Shown: in pieces, positions 49,661 to 60,640 of the stretch
Numbering within the stretch: position 1 is the first letter of the stretch
How the letters are laid out: the number at the start of each line of letters is the position of its first letter
Assembly (NCBI GenBank): GCA_029959195.1
Contig: CP114121.1
Location: forward strand, 124,001-188,000
Source of the DNA: Dictyophora rubrovolvata
Taxonomy: Eukaryota > Basidiomycota > Agaricomycetes > Phallales > Phallaceae
Reading direction: 5' to 3'
DNA length: 64,000 bases
The notes under the pieces: model-generated
Databases searched by the model: none
Seen by the model: the letters and a program-made list of their open reading frames with translations, nothing else
Told to the model about the DNA's origin: nothing
Made by a program: the position numbers and the translations under genes

Positions 49661-51096
49661 CTAGGGGAATAATAAGACATCTGCAATGGTTCGAGCCATG
49701 GCTTTATGTACGGCAGGGACTGTAAGAAAGGATGTTTGACATTAAAGACCATATAATAGCCCGGAAAGGAATGCTTACCTGGATGAAGAGTATTGAACTA
49801 ACAAAATCGGTAGATAAATTGGTTGTATTGTCATCGGTGGTGGAACAGCTAAAACTCACCCAAAGCTCCGAAGAGTTCTGAAGTCCGATTAGTTGTGGAT
49901 GAGCAACGAGTTCTCGGAACAATGTTTCCATATCGGCAAAATGAGTAGTTACATCTGGATGAGCACGCTAGGACAAAAGGAAAATATGAAAATTAATGTT
50001 ACCTAAAGCGCCATTCCTTGTAGCAGAGACTTACCTTCAGATTTGCAGCGACTGTTTGAACATTTTCATTCCACAACTCCAATGATGTCTTGGCCAAAGC
50101 TGGATTATTAGGGCCTTGCTCCATCACGAATGGTGTCAGATCAATGGCTGGGACGCCGATAAATACTGGAAAAGATCAGTTAGGGGATGTATATGTGGAA
50201 TACAGAAAGACCAACGGAAATTCCTTGCTCCAACTTCAAATAGTTGGTCCACGAGGGTAGTATACAAAGTGAAAAAGGGTTCCTGAGCAGCCGTTTGGTT
50301 GGGATTCCCTAAATAGAATACGTTTAGAGGCATTTGTGTCTTGAGACCAATATTTCCATACCATCGATATTGAGAACCTAGAGACTGAAGTTATTCAAAA
50401 AGTTATATTACAAAAAGCTTGAACCTACATCGTTTATACCGTCGCTAAACTGGGATTAATCATCGTTAACAGAAGTGGGGTAGATCTCACAATATAGCAA
50501 ATAAAGAATTCTCAGCAGTCCAAGGAACAGAAGCGGGTTTTTGTCCCAAACCTGGTATGAATTCTTGCTGAATTTGGTTTTTGACGGAAACAACAGTAGG
50601 TGAAAATGGTGTGGCAAGTGAAGAATCTAAGGTGGCTCCTGAAAAGGCGAAGTTGTAGGAAAAAAGCCTCGTAACATTGAAGGTGTCGAGTAAGAAACCG
50701 ACCTGTCGTGTTGTGTTATTCTAACGATGATGCACTGTAGAAATGATTGACGAACCCAATTTTCCCCACCCGAACTAGTAAAGCCCGGAAAGACAGGGTT
50801 CCCTAGAGGATCTGATACAGATGGTCCAGCTAGGGTTCCATTGGGGTTGAATCCGGTATCAGTATCTAAAAACATCAAATATACCGTAAAAAAATCACGC
50901 TTATGCGCAGCGAGCAAGTCCCAGCTCACATGAGTCACCAAAACTAAAGAAGTGTTTTATCTCTGGAAGACGGAACTCTAGGACGATTAATTATCATTAT
51001 TTTTCTATGAACAATAATTTGATGTACGGGGTACCAACCTCTACTCGACGCAATTGACGCGAAGATAGACAGTAAAGCGAATGACCTGAACATCAT
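49661..51096 (-). CDS. Secreted GDSL esterase (carbohydrate-esterase 16-like)
   Basis: Secreted SGNH-fold serine esterase; CE16 relatives remove acetyl groups from hemicellulose-derived sugars. Signal peptide MMFRSFALLSIFASIASS (start at 51096 or 51093). Block I is FGDSYTDTGFNPNG, with the Ser codon region split by an intron after FGDS. Then PLGNPVFPGFTSSGGENWVG and LFSYNFAFSGATLDSSLATP; block III is DGINDVGSQYRWYG; then LVDQLFEVGARNFLFIGVPA. The C-terminal ELWFNTLHPVPAVHKAMART, then IADVLLFP, carries the catalytic His. The FNTLHP codons sit in a 19-nt micro-exon (49779-49797). About ten exons, all in frame, giving about 320 residues. The usual Trp of the W-GINDVG block is replaced (FSDGINDVG). 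The role relative to the adjacent reductase is unknown. Confidence 0.86.
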
Positions 51097-52711
51097 TTGG
51101 TATTTGGCGTAGTCTGCGGGATCAAGTTTAGTTCTATTTATCCGTACTTTTGACTACTTCTTCGTCCAGAAAATCTTTCCGTAATTAGGGGTGGAGAAGG
51201 TCATGCTGGCATTTTCTTGCGACATGATGTAGTCATAACTTGTAGGGTGGGAGGTAAATTGGTCACATGGTTTAAACCAGGCCCATATTTATTATTTACC
51301 CATGATATTCTCAGCGGTAGGGTCGACAACTCGACAAAAGCAGGCGGTAGTCGTGAGATATAAAAGCAAAGAGAAGTGATAAGGGACTGACAGTTTGTCA
51401 ACAAACAGGTGGAACCAGTTAGGCCTCCAGTAGTAGATTCACGTCAAAGCTATGGCTAACGAACAGATAATCCGTCATGATGGATGAAAATAAATTTCTG
51501 GATGTTTATGTGAAACACGTATTTGAAAACATTCGGAAGGAATCTAGACTGGCAATGTCAATCCTGACGCCTAATTTCTTCGGAATATCACGTTTTCAGT
51601 CCAGGGAATGAACCTGGGTAATAGATCAACAGCACATCACCGTGACCAGCTTGCTGAAGCGTGTCGTCCAAATTTGGGTCTGTTCTTCAAGTTACTCCCA
51701 GAGGTTATTAATAGTCGGATAAGCTACATATTCCCAGCGGATGTGTTGAACCGTGTTGTTGGCGTCAAGCCCAAATCGTTTGCAAACTTTGTGCATTCGT
51801 ACAGCCCTTGTCATCTACACGTCGAGAGAACGGTGTCAGGTATTTTAATGTAAATGACTGGAGAACATGTAAATACTGACATATTTCACTATCAGTGTAA
51901 CGTCATTTCAAGCTGGCTGAAATGTACAAATACTTACCGAGGAAAAGCAGTTCAACAAATATTAAGCATGGTGGATGTCAGACAGAGTGCTCTGACAGAT
52001 CATGCAGAGACCAAAGAGCAGGCCCCGCGGCGGTCGGTGTATTAGGGCGCAGACGTGAAAGACGCACAGTGTACGAGGCAGAGCTAGGTTACGGACGAAT
52101 GACACCAGCGCAGAAAGGCCAACAATCGCAACGAAAACTAGAGCCAAAACGAACTCATGCAATACGAGCTTTTACGTTATAGAGACGAGAAAGGACCAAA
52201 CAAAAGTCTTGAAACACAGGGCTAGGTCCTGCGAGACTAACTACTAGTAGACACTTGAACGCCGTCGCGGTTGAGCTCACCACTAAAATTTGAAATTTGC
52301 ATGACAAAGCATTCCAAGCACGTGACGCATTAGACGCCCAAACGCGCTTGCCTCGTCGCAACGCGCCTTTGTCTTTTCTTTCCTTTGTTGCAAAATCATT
52401 CACTATTCTTTCGATTGTTCGGACGAAGATGCAATTTACTCGTATTTATTAGTATGTTGATATGGGTCTTACTGCTTGTCTTCTATACTCTACCTCTGAG
52501 TTGTTGCTGAACCTTCTGCAGTTGCATTCGCGACAAACTGCAACGAAAAAGTGAAGCATGGCCTCATTTTGGTCAAATACTGAACTGATCGTTCTCAAAT
52601 TTCTGTTTAGGATACTATCTTCGATAACAATCGTTCGCGTTATCACCTCAACATAGGGTCGTCTACACCCCCTCTTATTCTCCAAAGAATCATCTTCTCT
52701 TCCCTCAAAAC
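51097..52711. other. Divergent intergenic region GDSL esterase / F-box gene
   Basis: 1.6 kb between divergent starts. Short reading frames at 51608-52182 and 52155-52403 show no family resemblance and no consistent splicing. Nothing else is recognised. Confidence 0.45.
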
Positions 52712-54256
52712 ATGTCTCAGCCTGGCGAACACCTCTTCCTCGACAAAACGTGTTCAATCAACCAACTACTTCCGGTTGAAATCCTTGCCATGATTCTTCT
52801 CTTTGTCGGCCCGCCTTCATTCAAAAACCCTTACGTCTATCTTCCACTTACGTGGGTCTGTCGTCGTTGGCGGTTTGTAGTGCTCGGTCACTCTAAATTT
52901 TGGAGCGTTTTAGGACACAAGGGTCTCCATGATATATCCTTCATTCAAAAGGTCATCCTCCGTTCCAAATCTAGTCGACTAGATGTTTTCTCGTGTCCGG
53001 ACAACTGCAGCGATCCTTCATGTATCTCCCCCTATATCACTTCCGAATCCTCTCGAATTAAAACATTACTCTTCCAAGACCGACGCTTTTTTAGAGAAGA
53101 CACTACGGATTGGTCCACTTTGTCTTTTCCTCAGCTGGAGAATTTAATCTTCCCCGTCGGGATGCATTATCTATATAGCCCCGACAAAATGGCCATTCAA
53201 AACCTTTTCAGAGTGTGTCGTCCGCGATACACCGAGATTTCCTGTCCACTTTACAATTGGATGTCTCAGGGTTTATCTCATGTCGAATGGCTAAAGCTGG
53301 ATTATGCATGGCCCTCCACAGGAGAAATCTCCATCGTTCTCAACATCCTCAAAAATCTACCCAATCTTAAAATTTTGAACTTAATTTCGAATAAGCCTTC
53401 GGGGCTTACTAGAGCCTACCTTACGCATGCCAATCGGCCGTCCATAACGTTGCCGAATCTGCGAATGTTCAGTTTGGATATCGGCGATGGCGAGTTTTGT
53501 TCTATTCAAACACCCACTTTGGACTATTTTGCAGCTTCGCATCTCTCTCCACAAAGAAATTATAATTGGGATCATCTGGACGGTGTCGATCTTTCGATGA
53601 CCAAAAGCTTCCGCATTGCACTCAACAAACTAGAACCTCTTTGGCGGGATTGGGAGCTCTCGACGTATCCTTCCGAACCTTCCGTCGCTTGCATATCAAC
53701 AGGCAATTTAGATTCAGGAGACGATTGTCAACTGTTCGAGAATTTCCACATGCAAATTTCGAGATCAGGTGAAGTTTTGGATAATTGTTTTATACCACTA
53801 CCGCCGAAAAATTCTTTCCACGTTTCGTTCGAGATATCGGTGAATTCTGAAAGGCTGTTTCATAGCCTGAAGCGAGCTACAAATCTTGTCGAGCTGACGT
53901 TGGATTATCGTCGTCAGGAACCTAGCTTTGTCTTCCAATCGTTTCTGACACACGTGTTGACGACTTTTGACACGGTTGTCAATTTAACTATATTACGCGG
54001 TCGCAGCTTCGTTGCCGTCTCTACCCTTTTAGTGGACGGACGAACTGTTCCTCGCTTGGAGCGATTAACGTATCATAGCTCGTCACGGATTCAAAACACG
54101 GATTTCGTATTCAATCGTACGCTAACGATGCAAGACGCTAGATCCAAAGCATCATGTCATCCGTTGAAATTCCTCGAGCTGAGAAACTTTGCGATCGTTC
54201 CTCCTGAGCGTGCCAGGTACTTTGAAGCCTTGGGAATACAGTTGATACAAACATGA
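52712..54256 (+). CDS. F-box protein with leucine-rich C-terminal region
   Basis: Putative SCF ubiquitin-ligase substrate receptor; target unknown. Single exon of 514 residues. The N-terminal F-box is clear: INQLLPVEILAMILLFVGPP, then YVYLPLTWVCRRWRFVVLGH and KFWSVL. The rest has repeated leucine-rich strands (SHVEWLKLDYAWPSTGEISI, LKNLPNLKILNLISN, TNLVELTLDY, TVVNLTILRG), as in the many F-box/LRR-like genes of mushrooms. The absence of introns contrasts with nearly every other gene in the window, which is common for this rapidly expanding family. Confidence 0.88.
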   Translation: MSQPGEHLFLDKTCSINQLLPVEILAMILLFVGPPSFKNPYVYLPLTWVCRRWRFVVLGHSKFWSVLGHKGLHDISFIQKVILRSKSSRLDVFSCPDNCSDPSCISPYITSESSRIKTLLFQDRRFFREDTTDWSTLSFPQLENLIFPVGMHYLYSPDKMAIQNLFRVCRPRYTEISCPLYNWMSQGLSHVEWLKLDYAWPSTGEISIVLNILKNLPNLKILNLISNKPSGLTRAYLTHANRPSITLPNLRMFSLDIGDGEFCSIQTPTLDYFAASHLSPQRNYNWDHLDGVDLSMTKSFRIALNKLEPLWRDWELSTYPSEPSVACISTGNLDSGDDCQLFENFHMQISRSGEVLDNCFIPLPPKNSFHVSFEISVNSERLFHSLKRATNLVELTLDYRRQEPSFVFQSFLTHVLTTFDTVVNLTILRGRSFVAVSTLLVDGRTVPRLERLTYHSSSRIQNTDFVFNRTLTMQDARSKASCHPLKFLELRNFAIVPPERARYFEALGIQLIQT

Positions 54257-54460
54257 TGACGCTCAGGTGATGGGTGTCTTGATTCTTTTAATTTCTATAT
54301 GTAGTACTCTTTTTTTTTCAAAAGCATTAGACGATTGTCTTCTAAGAAACGACCGGTTGCCTGGTCAATTATATACATAATACTAGCGGCGTTAGTTAGA
54401 CATAAATCATAAATAGTCGTAAATATACAGCTTTCTAATGAAATAGCTAATGGATCAGAC

Positions 54461-56093
54461 TCAGGCCTGTACATTTCCGTCAACTCGGTACATCAAAGCA
54501 ACATTGAGCGTTCTTCCCGCGCGCCCTCGAAATTCATTGGTCCACCGATCATCCCTTGCTTCAGACACCCTATCAAAAAATCACACGTTCAACAATCACA
54601 CCTTTCCTTTTTGAGATGACTGTCTGTACCTTTTGATCGGTTTACCATCACTGTCAAGGGCAGTTAAAGCTTTATCTTGATCCTTCTCAAAATAAGCTAC
54701 GGTAGCAGCAAATTCGGCTACTTTCTCCGGAGAAACCATACTAAAACTGGCGTCGACGGGTTTTCGGTGGGATATACTCGGATCTTCGAATATCTGGGAT
54801 AGTCGTTCAAGGCCTAGTGCGTAGGTGTGCTCTCGTGTGCGGATTGTGGGGGTGAATGGTTGATGTGGTGGTAATCGTGAGAGGAATGTTGAATAGACGC
54901 GATTTACGACGGTAGCACATGAGGGTACAAGGGTGAATGCTTCGGGTCCACCTAGTAAATTTTTTTTAGAATTTTGTTTTTTTTTTTCAAGTATAACAGC
55001 GTGATTGTTTTTTGAATTTATTACCTCTTACAACAAGTAGTTGTCCGTGTGGCATTTTGGAAACTTCCTCTTCTGCTTGAGATATAGGAAAAATCAGGTA
55101 TTTTTCTCCCTATAGGGACAAATAATAGTTCGGGTTATTCGGGTATGTAACAGTTTCTGTTTTACCTGGAGGACTAAGATTGGCATTTGCAGTCGTTTGA
55201 ACATTGAGTCAGTGAGTGGAACTCGCTAGAGATTTATCAGGATCTTAGAGAAAAACTAGTGCATAGTACGAGTTGTTCATTACGTTCATGCACATAGAAG
55301 CATTCTGGATTACTTTTGTCCTTTTAGTAGCGGGGAAATGTGTATGCCAGTAGGCGCAAATTTCGTCGAGCTGATCCGGAGTAAGCACCTTTACAAAAAG
55401 ATACGTTGAATGGATTGTAGAAGGGATATAATGAGCTCACGTACTCCAGAGAACATCAAGTAACCTGTTTCCACTAAAGCTCTTTCTATCGTTTCCAAAT
55501 CGGTCGGGAAACATAGTGCCTCTATCAGCTCTTTATATGCTTGGGGCGCCCAGTCAAATCTAGAAGCCAAACGTGGGAATTTGTTTTCGTCAAGATTAAC
55601 TGAGTTGGATTGGACATACTCCACGGCGGCAGGTAATTGACAAAGGCAAAGGGATAGAGCCATGTCGGGGTATAACAACGCAAACCGGTAAGCAGCGTGT
55701 ATTGATATGGTCTGTATAGCGAATACATGGCACTTTCGAATTCCTAATAACCCTAAGGCGACGGCAAGATCTGAAGCGTCGACCCATGAGTCTCGAGATG
55801 AGAGGATTGGTGATTTTGTGAGACCGCACGCTCGTGCATCGAATCCTATTAGGTTATAATGATCTGCGAGTCGAGGATCCTAAATAGAAAGAAAGCATAA
55901 ACTACGCCAGCCAAGATCAGAAAAAGGGAAAGAAACGCACTCTGAAATGATACCTCAACCAAGACGAGTCGACGTACAACCCATGCATAAACACAATTGT
56001 TGGTCTTGAATGGTCGAAAAGCAAAGGATCATTCGACGGTGCGTTGCAGATATAGTACAATTCGAGTTCAGGTGAGATGGGAACTGTCGGCAT
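54461..56093 (-). CDS. Alpha/beta-hydrolase-fold protein with atypical nucleophile elbow
   Basis: Start MPTVPISPELELYYICNAP (ATG at 56093). Fold markers: RPTIVFMHGLYVDSSW (HG oxyanion region), YNLIGFDARACGLTKSP (strand and loop before the elbow), then KCHVFAIQTISIHAAYRFAL where a G-x-S-x-G elbow would be expected, and MPILVLQGEKYLIFP, which resembles the strand carrying the acid. The C-terminal 90 residues extend beyond the fold (PHQPFTPTIRTREHTYALGL, then ending GRAGRTLNVALMYRVDGNVQ). Six or more short introns; the join HFR|DPRLADHYNLIG keeps frame. A non-ATG open frame continues upstream to 56279, so a longer N-terminus is possible. Because no canonical Gly-x-Ser-x-Gly is present, catalytic activity is uncertain; it could be a non-catalytic or differently tuned member. 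Confidence 0.75.
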
Positions 56094-57348
56094 GAGCGTT
56101 TCGTGGGAATAAAATAACTGGTTTCCCAACGCAGGCTGGAATTGAATTGTCGGGGGGGTTTTGATACTTGCTCGGAGTTTGTGAAGCGGTGACTGAGACA
56201 GGAACACAGATCTGAGGGGGTGGAAGAGAGGTTCAAGATGGGGGGTGTCGTCAAGTCGTGGGGAGCGTGTGGAAATCAAGAAACATTAGTATCGCGAATA
56301 AAGTTAGTTGATAGGAGGCTGTTGTAAGCTTCCCAGCCGCTGATGGACATGATATCTCAGTTCGCCGCCCACTACCGCCCACTATGAATACCGAAGGGCA
56401 GAAAGAGATGAATATGAATATGAGAATATGAATACATATTCATATTACATTCAAGTGACACTGTGGTAAAGAATCAATGAAATTTGCCTTGATTGTAACG
56501 TTCGATATAATTATTTTAGGGTGCGTGGGTATCCCCTGTTGAATGCAAATGTGTGTGGCAGTGTTGTGAGGATAAACCGGGTTCAAGTATTTATGCAGAG
56601 ATCTAGGCATGCGTTGGACTCGAGATGACGATGATGACCTTGATACGGGCCTATACCTACTATACCTATATCGTATCCTCCCAAACAGAGTGAATATCGT
56701 GGGACGAGGACATATCTGCATTGGGAACAATGACGAAAGTTCGCTCTTCCACGTGGCAATCTTGGATTCGTCCGATGTACCCCGCATTCAGAAAGATTGG
56801 GGTAATCTGGTAAGAACCGTGCAGAATATAGCTAGGTAAGGATTGCGTTTCGGGTTTTCAAGCAGGTAACCGTGCGTCGTATTTGTTCCAATCGGCACGG
56901 GACAGCTGTTGAGAGCAGTTGTCTATGTCAATCGTGCCACCAAGCCTGTGGATACCTCCGGTGGGAGAAAGCTCCGATCATAGCTGCTTAGGGTGCGATA
57001 TTATTAAGTCTGCCGCTCATTTCTTTGGGGTAACCTAAGAGAGACTTAAAACGAAGCTGTCAATACGCGGAGGCGTACCCTAAAGTAGATCCCGACGCTT
57101 ACAGACTACCGGAGCCGATATGAAAACAGCTTTCTAGGCCTGGCACAATTTTTTTCTGAGTAAATCAAAAAACTCATACGAATTACAGGTTTTAAAGTTG
57201 CGACATTGGGTAATCGCGTCCAAGTAAAATTAAAGACATACAAGACTCACCATTATGGACGCTTCGTTTAGATCACATGTTCTAAAAAAATCTTGGACTT
57301 GTCGGATGCCGCGTGTCATTATTTCTCCCGGGCTTGTTATCGTCCAGA
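56094..57348. other. Divergent intergenic region
   Basis: 1.25 kb between the hydrolase-like gene and the unknown gene at 57349. Contains a perfect inverted repeat (56425-56446: AATATGAATA, CA, TATTCATATT). A reading frame at 56609-56839 shows no support beyond being open. Confidence 0.4.
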
Positions 57349-58663
57349 ATGTCCATTTCTCCACGAGAGGTCCGGTGGTCCATGTCCGACTTTGGGCATT
57401 TAAAGAACACTACGGAGTTGTGGGTTTCTTCAGCTCTTTCTACCCGCTTCGAGTGCCAGCTACCTTTTCATAGCAGAACCGAACGTACTTTAAAGAGAAT
57501 GACTTCCGCCTCAGTTTCCCCGCCAGCCGATGCTCCTTCACACTCCGAAACAGTCTCATGGACACCGCCAGATAGTGACTTCACCCCAAAGAATAACGAA
57601 TTAGTCGAATCGTTTACAACTGACCTAAAGGAGGACGGTGAAGAAGACGAAATAATCAGGGTCGCTAAGGAAGTAAAACAAGATGGAGAAGCAGTGCGTA
57701 CCTATTTCTTTCAGGTGACACGTCGACCTAATACATACCACACTAGCCTACTATTCTGGTCAGTTCTTCCAACAGACCGAAGGAGAACATAGACCCTGTC
57801 GTCACAATAAATGAAGTTGGGACAGAAACCCTTGATGTATCTTCAGAGAAAATTATTCAAAGTCAAGAAAATGCCCAGTCAAATCCAACGTTGGCCTTGG
57901 GCAACGATGAATTATGCAATTCTGTGCGTCAACATGTGGTTTTCAATTTTATCTCGCTGACTTTTCGTCTAGACTAATCTTCAGTCTATCGTGTCGAAGG
58001 AACCCGGCGTCGATGACAGCAAGTCTGATGATTTAGATGGTACTAAGGGCGGAGATACTTGCGACGAGTCAAACTCCCCGGTATCCAAAATCGAGCGACA
58101 TTGTGAAAATAGGCCTACTGAATTGCATATGAAAACTTCTGATTTAGAGTCAACAGTGCGTACTTTTGCTTGACATTACGTGTTCTTTACTCACTGGTGT
58201 TATTGTGAAGGCCATAGTGTTCAAAATGACAACAAACACTGATGATTCTTCCCAGTCCAGCGTGAATATCGACTTGAGTGGGAGTGATCCTCTCAGTTTC
58301 GTCGACATCGCCGTGCAGCCATCTACTGAAACATCTCGGATCCACATCTCTTTGACATCAGATACTCTTCCTCGTACAAATACGACGGAAGAATGTCCTC
58401 AAATCAACTCTACCACAGTTCTTCAACCCGCGTCTAATACTCCAAAAAGAAAGCGTCGAGAAGACGATATTGAAAAACAACCTCAATCTCCGAAACGTCA
58501 ATGTCAAATCAAAAACGATGAAAATGAAAGAGCATCAAATTTTACCTCGGCAATTGGCAGACATTTTTCCCGGGCGGCTAGGTCTGCTGGATCACGGTCA
58601 GCGGTTGGCGTTAGCATCAGAGTCGTTACGTCCCAACTCATACGAGGAAATCAGTTACGCTGA
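57349..58663 (+). CDS. Unrecognised Ser/Thr/Glu-rich nuclear-type protein
   Basis: Not recognised. Mostly disordered, acidic and Ser/Thr-rich (SVSPPADAPSHSETVSWTPP, KEDGEEDEIIRVAKEVKQDG), with a bipartite basic cluster near the end (NTPKRKRREDDIEKQPQSPK, RQCQIK), suggesting nuclear location. Exon joins by frame: QDGEA|PTILVSSSNRPKENIDP, LCNS|TNLQSIVSKEP, DLEST|AIVFKMTTNT. Start uncertain: in-frame ATGs at 57349, 57382 and 57499. The 3' end is also uncertain: the frame followed here stops at 58663, while another frame carries a more structured tail (LPRQLADIFPGRLGLLDHGQ ... SYAEVRHSLFPRRSIVELLL) to 58724, so an unrecognised intron near 58500-58560 is possible. It lies 386 nt upstream of UCH37. 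Confidence 0.58.
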
Positions 58664-59048
58664 AGTTCGACACAGTCTATTTCCGCGAAGATCTATTGTC
58701 GAACTGCTACTGATAGAGTGCTAGTTATTGCTGACACGGCGGGGTGTCTGAAAGAGAGTTAGTTGTATAATATTTCGATTCTGTAGATAAAATATAAATA
58801 CTGTTTTTTTAGAATGACTTAGTGCGAAGCCTTTGTGAAGATGTCGCTGACCATCGGATGGTTCAACGTTCAACGTTCAACGATGACAGCGACGACGAAT
58901 GAATCAAAGATGAATCGAAACCCTAGTGCCAAAAATAGATAGGGTTCTCAAGCATGTGACATACTGTGACGCGTGACGTTCTCAAAGGCGTGACGCGTCC
59001 AGGTTCGTCAACAGTCAAAATTACATTTCTTTGATTTCTGTTGTGAAA

Positions 59049-60415
59049 ATGAGCGGTGACGACGATTCTTCGGGTTGGCAACTAACAGGTCTGATCATTC
59101 CATCATTCTCAAAATTTATACTCATTATTGTGTATTTAGAGTCGGATCCGAGTGTCTTCACGTGCGTATCTTACTGCAGAATGTAAAACTTTCCATTTAG
59201 TAAACAACACGTTATGTAGCGAGCTTTTACGCAAACTAGGTGTTCCATTACAAGTAGATGATTTATATTCATTAGATTCCGAAACTCTCGCGTCGATGCA
59301 ACCGGTTTATGCCCTGATATTCTTGTTCAAGTGGGTAGCAACCACGGATGAGAAAGGCGGTGCTCAAGGAGCATTCGATGAAGAATTCCCGGGCTTTTTC
59401 GCTCATCAAGTAAGTCAGATGTAGTTGACTTTTAGTCTTCATTTCACACCGTTCTCTAGGTCGTCAATAACGCATGCGCAACTCTTGCCGTGTTGAATGG
59501 ACTTTGCAACATACCCAATATACCTATGGGCCAGGAATTGACAGATTTAATTGCTTTCACAGCTGGAATGGATCCTCAAGTATTTATGCAGATATTTCTC
59601 ATCCTAATATCCCCATTCTCATTTCACCTAGACAACGGGTTTAACAATAACGTCTTCTGATTTTTTACGAGAAGCCCACAACTCACTTTCGCCTCCATCT
59701 GCTGTGTCACTAGATGGACTTGGCCTACCAAAAACCGCAGAAGATGCATATCACTTCGTTGTCTATCTTCCATTAGCTGGCAGACTATACGAGTTGGATG
59801 GCTTAAAACCATCGGCTGTCAACCATGGCTCATTCACCGAAGCTGGAGAAGGGTGGTTGGCCAAGGCTCGGTACGATATCATCCCGACTTGTCGATCAAC
59901 TAACATCAAAAATCTTTCATGTTATTTTTAGGGATGTGATTAATAGTCGAATAGCAACTTATCCCGCGGACTCGGTTTGTTTCTTTCTTAGGAACGTGTT
60001 TCTATACACTCATACCATACACTACTAGATTCACTTCAATCTGCAAGCCCTTCATGCGGATCCGCTTCCCGCTCTCCAAGCGGAATTGGCAACTCATCAC
60101 GCTAACGGTGCCACGTACCTTGAAGCCCAAGTTTCGGAGAAAATCGCAATCGAGAACGAGAAAAGAACACGTTGGGCGGTGATTGGTTTTCTCTCTACTT
60201 TTATTATTTATTCAAGTAAACCCTGACTTTCTTTTTTTTTCTTTAAGTTTGAAAATAGTCTACGGCGGCACAACCATGTTGGACTGATTCATGCTTTGTT
60301 ACTCGGATTATCCCGAGCGGGTCAATTGGACGCGGCAACTGCGACTGCGAAACAGAAAATGGCTGAGCGACGAGAAAAGATCAAGGAGGGTAAAATGGAT
60401 GAAGATTCATGGTAA
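59049..60415 (+). CDS. UCH2: Ubiquitin carboxyl-terminal hydrolase, UCH37/UCHL5 family
   Basis: Proteasome-associated cysteine deubiquitinase (peptidase family C12). Start MSGDDDSSGWQLT, then ESDPSVFTELLRKLGVPLQV with two splice joins. Catalytic residues: Gln in FFAHQ and Cys in VVNNACATLAVLN (split by the intron after HQ), His in DAYHFVVYLPLAGR and Asp in LYELDGLKPSAVNHG. The crossover-loop region (TSSDFLREAHNSLSPPSA) and the C-terminal extension typical of UCH37 follow (AIENEKRTRWAFENSLRRHN, VGLIHALLLGLSRAGQ), ending in a basic/acidic KEKE-like AERREKIKEGKMDEDSW. About 320 residues. Exon 1 is tiny and the SGWQLT|ESDP join is phase 1. The symbol follows the fission yeast ortholog; the identification of the family is firm. 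Confidence 0.93.
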
Positions 60416-60640
60416 CACTGGTTTATCGGTACAATGTACTCAATCAATTGAAAAAAAAAATGTCGCCATATCATAGGTGATATTCGTTCAAATCCGATTA
60501 TGTACCAGAAAGTCTTTGCACTCGTCGAACACACATGTACAAGAATTTTGGGGATGAAAGTTTATATAAACCCTACGACCATCTTTCAAAGTGACTCAAA
60601 ATGGAAACAATGCAGCGTAACATACAGCTTCGTGGGTCTG

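Noticed and set aside
56425-56446. Inverted repeat as a transposon end
   Set aside because: Only 10-bp arms with a 2-nt spacer in an AT-rich satellite-like stretch; no transposase or target duplication.
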